Both the position numbers and the translations under genes were made by a program. Of a stretch of DNA of 47,475 nt, positions 33,814 through 42,381 are shown in pieces. Origin of the DNA: Thermoguttaceae bacterium (lineage in GTDB: Bacteria; Planctomycetota; Planctomycetia; Pirellulales; Thermoguttaceae); the NCBI GenBank assembly GCA_017559825.1, contig JAFYQR010000081.1:1-47475 (forward strand), given 5' to 3'. The first letter of the stretch is position 1; the number at the start of each line of letters is the position of its first letter. The notes under the pieces are model-generated. The model ran no database searches, had not been told where the DNA came from, and saw nothing but the letters and a program-made list of their open reading frames with translations.

Positions 33814-34767
33814 ATGCGAGAAATTGGCGGTTACATCGAGTGGGAAAAGTACGCGGGGCCAATGTTGCGCGAGGACGCCGTCGCGTTGAATTGCGGACGC
33901 AACGCGTTGGCGTATCTGCTTCGCGCAAGAAAAATTCGTAAAATTTGGCTTCCTAAGTTTTTATGCGCGTCGGTGCGCGACGTTTGCGTTAAGGAGGGCG
34001 TCGAAGTCGCGTATTATTCGGTCGATTCAAATTTTGAGCCTATTTTTGACGTCGAGCTGGGCGCGGACGAATATTTTTATCTTGTCAATTATTACGGTCA
34101 AATCGAGCTCAAGAAAATAAAAAATCTTGCCGATAAGTATGCGCGAGTCGTCGTCGACAACGCGCAGGCGTATTTTCAACCGCCGATCGCGGGCGTCGAT
34201 ACGTTATATACGTGTCGTAAGTTTTTTGGCGTCGCGGACGGAGCTTTCCTTTATACCGAGGCCGAGCTCGACGAGGAATTGCCGCTCGACGAATCGTTCG
34301 ACCGAACGCGATTTTTGCTTGGGCGTTTCGAGCGAACCGCGTCGGAATTTTACGCCGAGTACGTAGCGAACAACAAACGTTTTGCCGACGAACCGATTAA
34401 GCGGACGTCGAAATTGACGCTCAACCTTTTGCGCGCGGTCGATTATGAGAAGACGGCGACGCGACGAACGGAGAATTTTCAGACGCTCGACGCGGCGTTT
34501 GGAACAATCAACCGTTTGGCGTTGCGCGTTCCGGAAGGGCCTTTCGCGTATCCGCTTTGGCTCGAAAACGGCTCCGAAGTTCGCCAAGCGTTGCAAACGA
34601 AGAAAATCTACGTGCCGACGCTTTGGCCGGACGTTTTTAACGTTTGCGACGAAACGGAACTTGAGTACGACATGGCGAAAAATATTTTACCGTTGCCGAT
34701 CGATCAGCGTTACGTTAAGGAGGATATGGAGCGTTTGATTGAAGAAACGATGAAAACGTTGAGTTAA
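33814..34767 (+). CDS. DegT-like PLP-dependent protein
   Basis: 317 residues related to DegT/DnrJ/EryC1 sugar aminotransferases, but short. ALNCGRNALAYLLRA corresponds to the cofactor-phosphate segment, YFYLVNYYGQIE and VVVDNAQAYF carry the aspartate that pairs with the PLP ring, and CRKFFGVADGAFLYT holds the likely Schiff-base lysine (about Lys136). Standard members are about 370 residues. The start at 33814 gives the conserved beginning and follows AAGAGAAAG. Lying between two ATP-grasp genes, it may supply the amine for amide formation. Confidence 0.75.
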   Translation: MREIGGYIEWEKYAGPMLREDAVALNCGRNALAYLLRARKIRKIWLPKFLCASVRDVCVKEGVEVAYYSVDSNFEPIFDVELGADEYFYLVNYYGQIELKKIKNLADKYARVVVDNAQAYFQPPIAGVDTLYTCRKFFGVADGAFLYTEAELDEELPLDESFDRTRFLLGRFERTASEFYAEYVANNKRFADEPIKRTSKLTLNLLRAVDYEKTATRRTENFQTLDAAFGTINRLALRVPEGPFAYPLWLENGSEVRQALQTKKIYVPTLWPDVFNVCDETELEYDMAKNILPLPIDQRYVKEDMERLIEETMKTLS

Positions 34768-34883
34768 AATTTTAAAATTTAATTAAGCGACGAGCGTAAA
34801 AAGCCAAAATTTAGAACGCGGGGGATAAAAACCAAACCCATAGAAACGCCTAACGAGGTTTTTTGCATAGAAGTAAATACCAG

Positions 34884-36137
34884 ATGAAAAAATTATTGAT
34901 TTTAGGCGCGACCGCGTGTGAAGTTGATTTAGTGCGGCGCGCGCAAGCGCTCGGTTATTACGTCGTCGTTACCGATGATCACGACGATTGGACGCTCGCG
35001 CCGGCGAAATACGTCGCCGACGAGGCTTGGAACATTAGCTGGTCCGATATCGACGCGTTGAAAGCGAAGTGTCGCGAGCGAGGCGTCGACGGGGCGTCGG
35101 CGGGGTACAGCGAGTTTCGCGTCGAAAATCTAATCAAACTTTGCGCCGAACTCGGGTTTCCTTGTTACGCGACGACGGAACAGCTGGAAATTACTCGCGA
35201 TAAATTTAAGTTTAAGGAAGCGTGCCGTAAACACGGCGTGCCGACGGTTAAGGAATACGCGTCTCCCGCCGACGTCGACGAGTTTCCGGTGATCGTGAAG
35301 CCGGTCGACCGCGCCGGGTCGATTGGCGTCGGAGTCGCGACAAACGCCGAAGAATTGCAAAAAGCAGTCGATTACGCGATGGAGAAATCGATTGTTAAGC
35401 GCGTTATTATCGAACGCTATATGCAAAGCGTAAAGGTCGATTTTTATTACGCCGTCGAGGACGGTAAAATCGAATTAATTTCGTCGTGCGATACGATTCC
35501 CGCCGCCGACAACGGTTTCGAACGCGTGGTGCAGACCGCTTGGCTTTATCCGTCGCGTTATTTAGACGCCGCGCTCGCGAAAGTCGACGCTTCGATTCGT
35601 CGAATGATCGAGGGAATGGGGATTCGTTACGGCTGTATTTTTTACTCCGGTTTTGTCGACGAGAACGACGAGTTCGTCTTCTTTGAATGCGGTTTTCGTT
35701 TGGAGGGCGGGCGACAATACGAATATGCGCGTCGGCGCGGTTTGATGAACTTTCAGGATATCTTCATTCTCCACGCGACGGAGGGAACGACGCGAACGAT
35801 GAAACGCGGCGGCGGGGTAAATCCGAGCTTAAAATGCGCGACGGTTAATGTTTACGCAAAAGCGGGAACGATTGCGAAAATCGAGGGATTTGATCGGATC
35901 GCTTTGAACGGACGTTGCTCCTTGGCGGCGGCGACGGCGCGAATTGGGCAAAAGTGCGACGACGATAAGGCGATTTTAGATAAAATTGGCATATTTTCCT
36001 TTTGTTCCGAATCGTCTGAACGATTGCGCAAGGACGTGGAAAAGGCGTATTCGCTTTTGACAGTCGAAGACGTTGACGGAAACGATATGATTTACGATCG
36101 CCTCGACGCGAAACGAATCGAAACGCACTGGAATTGA
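34884..36137 (+). CDS. ATP-grasp carboxylate-amine ligase
   Basis: 417 residues. The N-terminal domain is KKLLILGATACEVDLVRRAQALGYYVVVTDDHDDW. FPVIVKPVDRAGSIGVGVA forms the ATP loop, VKRVIIERYM follows, and the metal-binding region is around YGCIFYSGFVDENDEFVFFECGFRLEGG. The fold matches the enzyme at 32570-33772, but the two differ too much to be a recent duplicate. The start at 34884 is placed at the conserved strand; an upstream TTG is possible. Followed by a GNAT gene after 18 nt. The ligated substrates are unknown. Confidence 0.88.
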   Translation: MKKLLILGATACEVDLVRRAQALGYYVVVTDDHDDWTLAPAKYVADEAWNISWSDIDALKAKCRERGVDGASAGYSEFRVENLIKLCAELGFPCYATTEQLEITRDKFKFKEACRKHGVPTVKEYASPADVDEFPVIVKPVDRAGSIGVGVATNAEELQKAVDYAMEKSIVKRVIIERYMQSVKVDFYYAVEDGKIELISSCDTIPAADNGFERVVQTAWLYPSRYLDAALAKVDASIRRMIEGMGIRYGCIFYSGFVDENDEFVFFECGFRLEGGRQYEYARRRGLMNFQDIFILHATEGTTRTMKRGGGVNPSLKCATVNVYAKAGTIAKIEGFDRIALNGRCSLAAATARIGQKCDDDKAILDKIGIFSFCSESSERLRKDVEKAYSLLTVEDVDGNDMIYDRLDAKRIETHWN

Positions 36138-36155
36138 ACGGCGCGGGAGAGAACG

Positions 36156-36743
36156 ATGGAGATTGTGGTCAAAGAAAAACCGAGCGACGTTTCGTTTGAA
36201 GCGATTCAAACGATTATTGCCGAAGCGCATAAATCCAACGAGAAAGCCGGGATGCTTTTTGCGACCGCGCGACAATCGCCGGAAAAATTGGCCGCAAAAA
36301 TCGGCGAAAACGGCGCGTGTTTCGTCGCGTATTGCGACGGCGCGCTTGCCGGCACGATGTCGGTTTCTTTCCGTAAATTGAAATACTGGTATTGCGACGA
36401 CGACGTTGCTATTATTAAATTGGGCGGCGTGAAACCTGAGTTCAAAGGGCGCGGGCTCGCGTCGGCTCTTCTGAAACAATGCTTGGAAACTGCGGCAAAC
36501 CGCGGCGTGAACGTCGTTGTTTGCGATACGGCGGAGCAAAACGACGCGATGGGCAATATGCTTTTAAAATATGGCTTTCAACGCGTCGATTATTGCAAAT
36601 ACGCCGCCAATAATTTCTATACCGCCGTTTACGTTAAGCGACTCGACGGTTCGACGTATTCGCGTTGGTATTGCGGTTTGCGTTATTGCCTAAAGAAAAT
36701 CTATATTCGTTGGAAGTATAAACCAAACGAAGGAAGGGTTTAG
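36156..36743 (+). CDS. GNAT-family N-acetyltransferase
   Basis: 195 residues. AIIKLGGVKPEFKGRGLASALLKQCLETAANRGVN is the acetyl-CoA-binding strand-loop-helix of GNAT enzymes (the R/Q-x2-G-x-G/A type), and KYGFQRVDYCKY is the usual closing strand. It would acetylate an amino group on a sugar or amino acid. Good ribosome site GGGAGAG. Position right after an ATP-grasp gene and before an aminotransferase suggests a precursor of the surface polymer as substrate. Confidence 0.87.
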   Translation: MEIVVKEKPSDVSFEAIQTIIAEAHKSNEKAGMLFATARQSPEKLAAKIGENGACFVAYCDGALAGTMSVSFRKLKYWYCDDDVAIIKLGGVKPEFKGRGLASALLKQCLETAANRGVNVVVCDTAEQNDAMGNMLLKYGFQRVDYCKYAANNFYTAVYVKRLDGSTYSRWYCGLRYCLKKIYIRWKYKPNEGRV

Positions 36744-36785
36744 AGAACAATATAAGTTCAAAGACGTTGGAGTTAATGTTCTGCT

Positions 36786-36887
36786 ATGATTGATGAAATA
36801 GAGGCATATATCGGTCTGCGCAAGGAATGTGTTGTTTATAAAAGCGAAGCAATAAAATATTATATTAAAATACAACATGAGCTTTAA
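36786..36887 (+). CDS. possible 33-residue small protein
   Basis: ATG to TAA encoding MIDEIEAYIGLRKECVVYK and more, ending HEL. Its stop overlaps the next gene (CATGAGCTTTAA contains the ATG of the GNAT at 36877), so it could provide translational coupling. GGAG is 12 nt upstream. AT-rich. No family; it may also be a remnant. Confidence 0.3.
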   Translation: MIDEIEAYIGLRKECVVYKSEAIKYYIKIQHEL

Positions 36888-37404
36888 ACTGAGAGAATTA
36901 GAGCGGGTGGACTTAACGACGATCAATGCTTGGCGTAATGATCCGGGATTGATTGAGTGGCTAGGCGCTCCGTTTCGTTATATTAATTTTGAGGTTGACT
37001 CCAACTGGTACGCCAGATACCTTTCCAAGCGAGAGAACCAAGTACGGTGCGCGATTGTTCGTTCCGACGCGCCGCTGGAAATTTTAGGATTAGTTAGTTT
37101 GGTTTCCGTAGATCATACGAATCGTTCGGCGGAACTGCACATTATGATCGGCGATAAACGCAATCGAGGTCGAGGGCTCGGAACGTTCGCGGTGCGTTCG
37201 ATTTTGCGGCACGCATTTTACAATATGAATTTGAGACGCGTTGAATTGACCGTTTTGGAAACAAATGAAGCGGCGCGCCGGTTATATGAGAAATGCGGTT
37301 TTGTCCGCGAAGGCGTCAAGCGCGAAGCCAAATACAAAAATGGAAAATACGTTAATATGTGGCAATACGGTATTTTAAAGAGCGAATTTGCGGCGAACGA
37401 ATAG
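36877..37404 (+). CDS. GNAT-family acetyltransferase, RimJ/RimL-like
   Basis: 175 residues. LRELERVDLTTINAWRNDP is the typical start and LHIMIGDKRNRGRGLGTFAVRSILRHAFYNMNLRRVELTVLETNEAARRLYEKCGFVREG is the near-complete GNAT core with the acetyl-CoA loop RGRGLG. In surface-sugar loci this type (WecD, PseH, VioB-like) acetylates dTDP- or UDP-linked 4-amino sugars. It directly precedes the DegT aminotransferase and rmlA/rmlB, so a dTDP-4-amino-4,6-dideoxy sugar is the likely substrate. The part before about 37000 is AT-richer than what follows. Confidence 0.9.
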   Translation: MSFKLRELERVDLTTINAWRNDPGLIEWLGAPFRYINFEVDSNWYARYLSKRENQVRCAIVRSDAPLEILGLVSLVSVDHTNRSAELHIMIGDKRNRGRGLGTFAVRSILRHAFYNMNLRRVELTVLETNEAARRLYEKCGFVREGVKREAKYKNGKYVNMWQYGILKSEFAANE

Positions 37405-37467
37405 CGAGGCAAGCGATAAACGACGACAAATGTCGTCGTAGGCTTCGGACGAAAGATAATAGAAACT

Positions 37468-38556
37468 ATGACGATCAACGTAACGCGCTCTTCGATGCCG
37501 ACTTACGAGGAGTACTGCGAAGAGATTAAGTCGATTTGGGATTCGGCGTGGCTCACGAATATGGGGCCGATTCACAATCGACTCAAAGCCGGGTTGCGCG
37601 ATTATTTAAAGGTCGAAAACGTCGAGCTTTTCGTCAACGGGCACCTCGCGCTTTACGTCGCGTTGAAAGCGTTGAATCTGACCGGCGAGATTATTACGAC
37701 GCCGTTTACCTTCGCGTCGACGACGAACGCGATCGTTCAAGCCGGTTGCGTTCCGGTCTTTTGCGACGTCAAGGACGATTACACGATCGACGAAACGAAA
37801 ATCGAGCGGTTGATTACCGAGAAAACGTCGGCGATTCTCGGCGTCCACGTTTACGGCAATATTTGCGCCGTCGACGCGATCCAAAAAATCGCCGACAAAC
37901 GCGGGATCAAAGCGATCTACGACGCCGCGCACGCGTTCGGCGTCGAGTATAAAGGTCGCGGAATCACGTCTTACGGCGACGTTTCGATGCTCTCGTTCCA
38001 CGCCACGAAAGTCTTCCACTCGATCGAAGGCGGCGCGCTCTGTTTCAACGATTCGACGTTGGCGGCGGAAATCGGGCGTTGGCGCAACTTTGGACTCGAC
38101 GGCGAAGGGCTCGCTTGTTTCGGAACGAACGCGAAGATGAACGAGTTCCAAGCGGCGATGGGCGTCTGCAACCTGCGCCATATCGACGGCGAGATCGCGA
38201 GCCGCCGCGAAGCGTTCGCGCGGTACGACGAGCGGCTTTCCGGCGTCGCGGGGCTCCGAACGCTTCCGCCGACCGACGCGATCAAACAAAATTACGCGTA
38301 TTATCCGATTCTCGTCGATCCGGAGCGTTTCGGCGCGACGCGGGACGAACTCTGCGCGAAGTTGGGCGAAGCCGGAATTTTCGCTCGCAAGTATTTCTAT
38401 CCGCTTGTTTCGGAGAACAAAGCGTTTGGCGACGTCGACTTAACCGCGTCGACTCCGAAAGCGCTCGCCTTTTCTCGAAACGTCGCGTGCCTGCCGCTCT
38501 TCGCCGGTCTCGAACGCCAAACGGTCGACCGAATCTGCGACGCGATCTTGAAGTAA
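37468..38556 (+). CDS. DegT/DnrJ/EryC1 sugar aminotransferase
   Basis: 362 residues, full length for PLP sugar aminotransferases. TPFTFASTTNAIVQAGCVPVFCDV, AIYDAAHAFGVEYKG (ring-pairing Asp) and MLSFHATKVFHSIEGGAL with the Schiff-base lysine (about Lys181) are clear. It resembles VioA-type enzymes that transfer an amino group from glutamate to C4 of dTDP-4-keto-6-deoxy-glucose, and the product of the RmlA/RmlB genes just downstream is that keto sugar. Sugar position and stereochemistry are inferred from context. Confidence 0.92.
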   Translation: MTINVTRSSMPTYEEYCEEIKSIWDSAWLTNMGPIHNRLKAGLRDYLKVENVELFVNGHLALYVALKALNLTGEIITTPFTFASTTNAIVQAGCVPVFCDVKDDYTIDETKIERLITEKTSAILGVHVYGNICAVDAIQKIADKRGIKAIYDAAHAFGVEYKGRGITSYGDVSMLSFHATKVFHSIEGGALCFNDSTLAAEIGRWRNFGLDGEGLACFGTNAKMNEFQAAMGVCNLRHIDGEIASRREAFARYDERLSGVAGLRTLPPTDAIKQNYAYYPILVDPERFGATRDELCAKLGEAGIFARKYFYPLVSENKAFGDVDLTASTPKALAFSRNVACLPLFAGLERQTVDRICDAILK

Positions 38557-38611
38557 GCGGCGAACGGGGAAATAACGTTCCTCGAATCGGCGAAACGGAC
38601 GCGAAGGCGTC

Positions 38612-38640
38612 TTGACGTCGGCGGCGCGACGGAATAAAAT
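38612..38640 (+). promoter_or_regulatory. promoter of rmlA-rmlB
   Basis: TTGACG, 17 bp, TAAAAT, about 160 nt upstream of rmlA. It means the rml genes can be transcribed apart from the rest of the cluster. Confidence 0.65.
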
Positions 38641-38802
38641 AACGGACGCGGTCGGAAAGCGGGTTCGATTTTCGCGCCGCGTCGGAAAAACGTCGCGAAA
38701 TTTTGGGCAAGGCTTCCCGTCGGTCGGAGAGCGGAATCGCGGCGTCGCTTCGCGCAGGCGGAGCCCGTAAGAATTTTGCGACCGAACAAGGAGAAGCGAC
38801 CG

Positions 38803-39675
38803 ATGAAAGGGATTATTCTCGCCGGAGGAAAGGGCACTCGGCTCTATCCGATGACGAAAACCGTGTCGAAGCAACTGCTGCCGATTTACGACAAACCGTT
38901 AGTTTATTATCCGCTTTCGGTGTTGTTGCTCGCCGGGATTCGCGAAATTCTCGTGATTTCGACGCCGGAGGATTTGCCGCTTTACGAAAAACTCTTGGGC
39001 GACGGCTCGCAAATCGGCGTTTCGTTCTCGTACAAAGTTCAAGAAACGCCTCGCGGCTTGGCCGACGCGTTCATTCTCGGCGAAGAGTTTATCGGCGGCG
39101 ACTCCGTTTGTCTTATTCTCGGCGACAACGTGTTTTACGGGCAAGACCTGACTCGCGTTCTGCGGCGTGCGAAAGAACGCGAGAGCGGCGCCACGGTCTT
39201 TGGGTATCCGGTCAAAGACCCGCGTTCGTTCGGCGTCGTCGAGTTCGACAAAGAGCATAAAGTCGTTTCGATCGAGGAAAAACCGAGCGAGCCGAAGTCG
39301 AACTACGCCGTGCCGGGACTCTATTTTTACGACAATCGCGTCGTTGAAATCGCCAAGAACGTGAAGCCGTCCGCGCGCGGCGAAATCGAAATCACGTCGG
39401 TCAACAACGCTTATCTCGAAATGGGCGAGCTGAACGTCGCGATTCTCGGACGCGGCGTCGCTTGGCTCGACACCGGAACGCCCAAGGGAATGCTCCAAGC
39501 CGCGCAGTTCGTCGAAGCGGTGCAGGATCGGCAGGGCTTTTACGTTTCTTGCGTCGAGGAAATCGCTTGGCGGCGCGGGTTTATCGACTCGGCGCAATTG
39601 TTGCGAATCGGCGAAAGTTTGAAGTCGACCGAATACGGTCAGTATCTTATCGTGTTGGCGAACGAGGAGAAGTGA
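38803..39675 (+). CDS. rmlA: glucose-1-phosphate thymidylyltransferase
   Basis: 290 residues, the exact usual length. Makes dTDP-glucose from glucose-1-phosphate and d[34 protein letters not shown] is the nucleotide-binding signature, LGDNVFYG carries the metal-binding Asp, and AWLDTGTP with ETIQ-like EAVQDRQG follows near the end. The ATG at 38803 has AAGGAG upstream. One nucleotide separates its stop from the rmlB start, so they form a unit. Confidence 0.97.
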   Translation: MKGIILAGGKGTRLYPMTKTVSKQLLPIYDKPLVYYPLSVLLLAGIREILVISTPEDLPLYEKLLGDGSQIGVSFSYKVQETPRGLADAFILGEEFIGGDSVCLILGDNVFYGQDLTRVLRRAKERESGATVFGYPVKDPRSFGVVEFDKEHKVVSIEEKPSEPKSNYAVPGLYFYDNRVVEIAKNVKPSARGEIEITSVNNAYLEMGELNVAILGRGVAWLDTGTPKGMLQAAQFVEAVQDRQGFYVSCVEEIAWRRGFIDSAQLLRIGESLKSTEYGQYLIVLANEEK

Positions 39676-39676
39676 G

Positions 39677-40702
39677 ATGCCCAAGACGATTATCGTTACC
39701 GGAGGCGCCGGTTTCATCGGAAGCAATTTCGTCTTCCACATGCTCGACAAGTATCCGGACTACCGAATCGTTTGTCTCGATAAGCTGACTTACGCCGGGA
39801 ACCTTTCGACGTTGGAGTCGGTCTTGAACAAGCCTAACTTCCGTTTCGTGAAGGCCGATATTTGCGACCGCGAAGCCGTCTTCGCGCTTTTTGAAGAGGA
39901 GCGCCCGGACGTCGTCGTCAACTTCGCCGCCGAGAGCCACGTCGACCGCAGCATCGAAGACCCGGGGATCTTCCTCAAAACGAATATTTTAGGAACGCAA
40001 ACGCTGATGGACGCGAGCCGAAAATTCGGCGTCGAGCGTTATCATCAAGTGAGCACGGACGAAGTCTACGGCGACTTGCCGCTCGACCGACCCGATCTCT
40101 TTTTCACCGAGGAAACGCCGATTCATACGAGCAGTCCGTACAGCTCGTCGAAAGCCGGCGCGGACTTGCTCGTTCTCGCGTATTATCGCACGTTCGGCTT
40201 GCCGGTTACGATCAGCCGATGCTCGAACAACTACGGGCCGTATCATTTCCCGGAGAAGTTGATTCCGCTCATGATCGCGAACGCGCTCGCCGACAAGCCG
40301 CTTCCGGTTTACGGCAAGGGCGAAAACGTCCGCGACTGGCTTTACGTCGAAGACCACTGCAAAGCGATCGACGCGATTCTTCATAAAGGTCGCGTCGGCG
40401 AGGTTTACAACGTCGGCGGACACAACGAAATGGCGAATATCGACATTGTGAAGATTATTTGCCGCGAGCTCGGAAAGCCGGAAAGCCTCATTACGTTCGT
40501 AACCGACCGCAAAGGGCACGACCTGCGCTACGCCATAGACCCGACGAAAATTCGCGACGAACTCGGCTGGCAGCCGGAAACAAAGTTCGCCGACGGCGTC
40601 AAAAAGACGATTCGCTGGTACCTCGACAACGAGGCGTGGTGGAAGGCGATTATCGCCGGGGAATACCGCGACTACTACGAAAAAATGTACGGCGACCGTT
40701 GA
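39677..40702 (+). CDS. rmlB: dTDP-glucose 4,6-dehydratase
   Basis: 341 residues. Converts dTDP-glucose to dTDP-4-keto-6-deoxyglucose with bound NAD+. VTGGAGFIGSNFV is the NAD loop, VNFAAESHVDRSI the family hallmark, STDEVYGDLP gives the catalytic Thr-Asp-Glu, and SPYSSSKAGAD the Tyr-x3-Lys. SRCSNNYGPYHFPEKLIPLMI is fully conserved. GAGGAG lies in the end of rmlA. No rmlC or rmlD is present, so the keto sugar probably goes to the aminotransferase at 37468 and not to rhamnose. Confidence 0.97.
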   Translation: MPKTIIVTGGAGFIGSNFVFHMLDKYPDYRIVCLDKLTYAGNLSTLESVLNKPNFRFVKADICDREAVFALFEEERPDVVVNFAAESHVDRSIEDPGIFLKTNILGTQTLMDASRKFGVERYHQVSTDEVYGDLPLDRPDLFFTEETPIHTSSPYSSSKAGADLLVLAYYRTFGLPVTISRCSNNYGPYHFPEKLIPLMIANALADKPLPVYGKGENVRDWLYVEDHCKAIDAILHKGRVGEVYNVGGHNEMANIDIVKIICRELGKPESLITFVTDRKGHDLRYAIDPTKIRDELGWQPETKFADGVKKTIRWYLDNEAWWKAIIAGEYRDYYEKMYGDR

Positions 40703-40832
40703 GCGGAAGCCTTCGACCGCCTCGAAATTTCCGGGAAACGCGGAAAAATCGACGGCGTTCGCGAGCGCTCGGCGTTTCGGCGGCAGACTGTCGGCGCCGA
40801 GTCTCGGCGGGGAGAACGTCGAACGCCCCCCG

Positions 40833-40860
40833 TTGACGCGTCGCGTCGATTGGGTACAAT
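40833..40860 (+). promoter_or_regulatory. promoter of ugd
   Basis: TTGACG, 16 bp, TACAAT. One of the best promoter matches in the window. It is 283 nt upstream of the ugd start. Confidence 0.7.
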
Positions 40861-40871
40861 CAACGAAATAA

Positions 40872-40893
40872 GCGCGATTCGTCGGAGTCGCGC
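40872..40893 (+). other. 5' leader hairpin of ugd
   Basis: A 9-bp stem (GCGCGATTC / GAGTCGCGC, one G-U pair) with a GTCG tetraloop, followed by TTTCGCTTC. It begins within a few bases of the expected transcript start, so it could stabilise the 5' end or act in attenuation. Confidence 0.45.
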
Positions 40894-41070
40894 TTTCGCT
40901 TCGAGACGCGGTTTTCTAAGAACGTCGCCGCGCTCGAAAACAATAGACTTGCGTCAAAAGTCGCCATGGAGTCGCCCTCGTAGGGACTGGAAACGCGCGC
41001 TATATTAGGTTTTTGTTAAATCGCGGCGACGTCGCGGTTTAATGCGAATATACGGACGCTTCGCGAGCCG

Positions 41071-41090
41071 CGCTTAAACGAACTTAAGCG
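41071..41090 (+). other. inverted repeat in the ugd leader
   Basis: CGCTTAA, 6-nt loop, TTAAGCG: a perfect 7-bp stem, 52 nt before the ugd start. Could be an RNA hairpin or an operator. Confidence 0.4.
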
Positions 41091-41142
41091 GGGCTTGCGT
41101 TTTCGCGTCGCGCAAAAACGAAAAAAAAGCGAGCGTGAAAGT

Positions 41143-42327
41143 ATGAAAATTGCGGTAGCCGGAACCGGGTACGTCGGGCTCTCCATGGCCGTTTTGTTGG
41201 CTCAACATAACGAAGTCGTCGCCGTCGACGTGATTCCCGAAAAAGTCGAGAAACTAAACGCGAAAAAATCGCCGATCGTCGACGCGGAAATCGAAGAATA
41301 TTTGGCGACGAAAGATTTAAACCTTGTCGCCACGACCGACGGCGACTCCGCGTACAAAGACGCCGAGTTCGTGATCGTTTCGACGCCGACCAACTACGAC
41401 CCGAGTCGCAACTACTTCGACACGAGTTCCGTCGAGTCGGTGATCGAACAGGTCGTCGAAGCCAATCCGGACGCGGTCATCGTGGTGAAATCGACCGTGC
41501 CCGTCGGTTTTACGGAAAAGGCGCGTCGCGATTTTAAGTGCGACAACATTCTGTTCAGTCCGGAATTCTTGCGCGAAGGACGGGCTCTCTACGACAACCT
41601 TTACCCGAGCCGCATCGTCGTCGGCGCGCCGGTCGGGAATCGTCGACTTGAAAAGGCCGCGCGAACGTTCGCTTCGCTCTTGCAAGAGGGCGCGATTAAG
41701 GAAAATATCGAAACGCGCTTCATGAACCCGACCGAAGCCGAGGCGGTCAAGCTCTTCGCGAACACGTACTTAGCGCTCCGCGTATCGTTCTTTAACGAAC
41801 TCGACACCTACGCCGCCGTTCGCGGGCTCGACACGAAGTCGATCATCGACGGCGTCGGGCTCGACCCTCGCGTCGGAACGCACTACAACAACCCGTCGTT
41901 CGGCTACGGCGGCTACTGCCTTCCGAAAGACACGAAACAGCTTCTCGCGAACTACAACGACGTGCCGCAAAACATTATCTCCGCCATCGTCGCCGCCAAC
42001 GGCACCCGCAAGGATTTCATCGCCGATCAAATCATCGCGAAAAATCCGAAAACGGTCGGCGTTTACCGCCTCACGATGAAAGCCGGGAGCGACAACTTCC
42101 GTCAAAGTTCGATTCAAGGCGTCATGAAACGCGTCAAGGCGAAGGGGATCGAAGTCGTTATTTACGAGCCGACGATGAAGGAAGAGCGCTTCTTCAACAG
42201 CCGCGTGATTCGCGACCTCGACGAGTTCAAGCGCGTCTCCGACGTGATCGTCGCCAATCGGCGCCACGACGACATCGCGGACGTCGCCGACAAGGTGTAC
42301 ACTCGCGACCTATACTTCCGCGATTGA
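41143..42327 (+). CDS. ugd: UDP-glucose 6-dehydrogenase
   Basis: 394 residues. Oxidises UDP-glucose to UDP-glucuronate with two NAD+. The start [23 protein letters not shown] is the NAD-binding loop; [34 protein letters not shown] and the active-site cysteine in [14 protein letters not shown] (about Cys259) are all present. A lysine in the [22 protein letters not shown] helix completes the site. The length fits the compact Klebsiella/Streptococcus type. The ATG at 41143 begins the conserved strand. A galactokinase-family gene follows after 54 nt, so uronic acid supply appears to be the theme here. Confidence 0.96.
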   Translation: MKIAVAGTGYVGLSMAVLLAQHNEVVAVDVIPEKVEKLNAKKSPIVDAEIEEYLATKDLNLVATTDGDSAYKDAEFVIVSTPTNYDPSRNYFDTSSVESVIEQVVEANPDAVIVVKSTVPVGFTEKARRDFKCDNILFSPEFLREGRALYDNLYPSRIVVGAPVGNRRLEKAARTFASLLQEGAIKENIETRFMNPTEAEAVKLFANTYLALRVSFFNELDTYAAVRGLDTKSIIDGVGLDPRVGTHYNNPSFGYGGYCLPKDTKQLLANYNDVPQNIISAIVAANGTRKDFIADQIIAKNPKTVGVYRLTMKAGSDNFRQSSIQGVMKRVKAKGIEVVIYEPTMKEERFFNSRVIRDLDEFKRVSDVIVANRRHDDIADVADKVYTRDLYFRD

Positions 42328-42381
42328 GTCGAAACGCCGCCGAAATTAAAAATAGCAAACGATAAACGACGGAAACGTTTT

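Larger units (their letters stand above)
40703..41142. other. intergenic region with a long ugd leader
   Basis: 440 nt. The ugd promoter is at 40833-40860. The transcribed leader of about 275 nt has several hairpins (40872-40893, a CGCGGCGACGTCGCGG stem near 41023, 41071-41090). No gene seen. Confidence 0.55.

Noticed and set aside
38803..40702. Complete dTDP-rhamnose pathway
   Set aside because: Only rmlA and rmlB are present; no rmlC or rmlD in the window, and an aminotransferase sits upstream instead.
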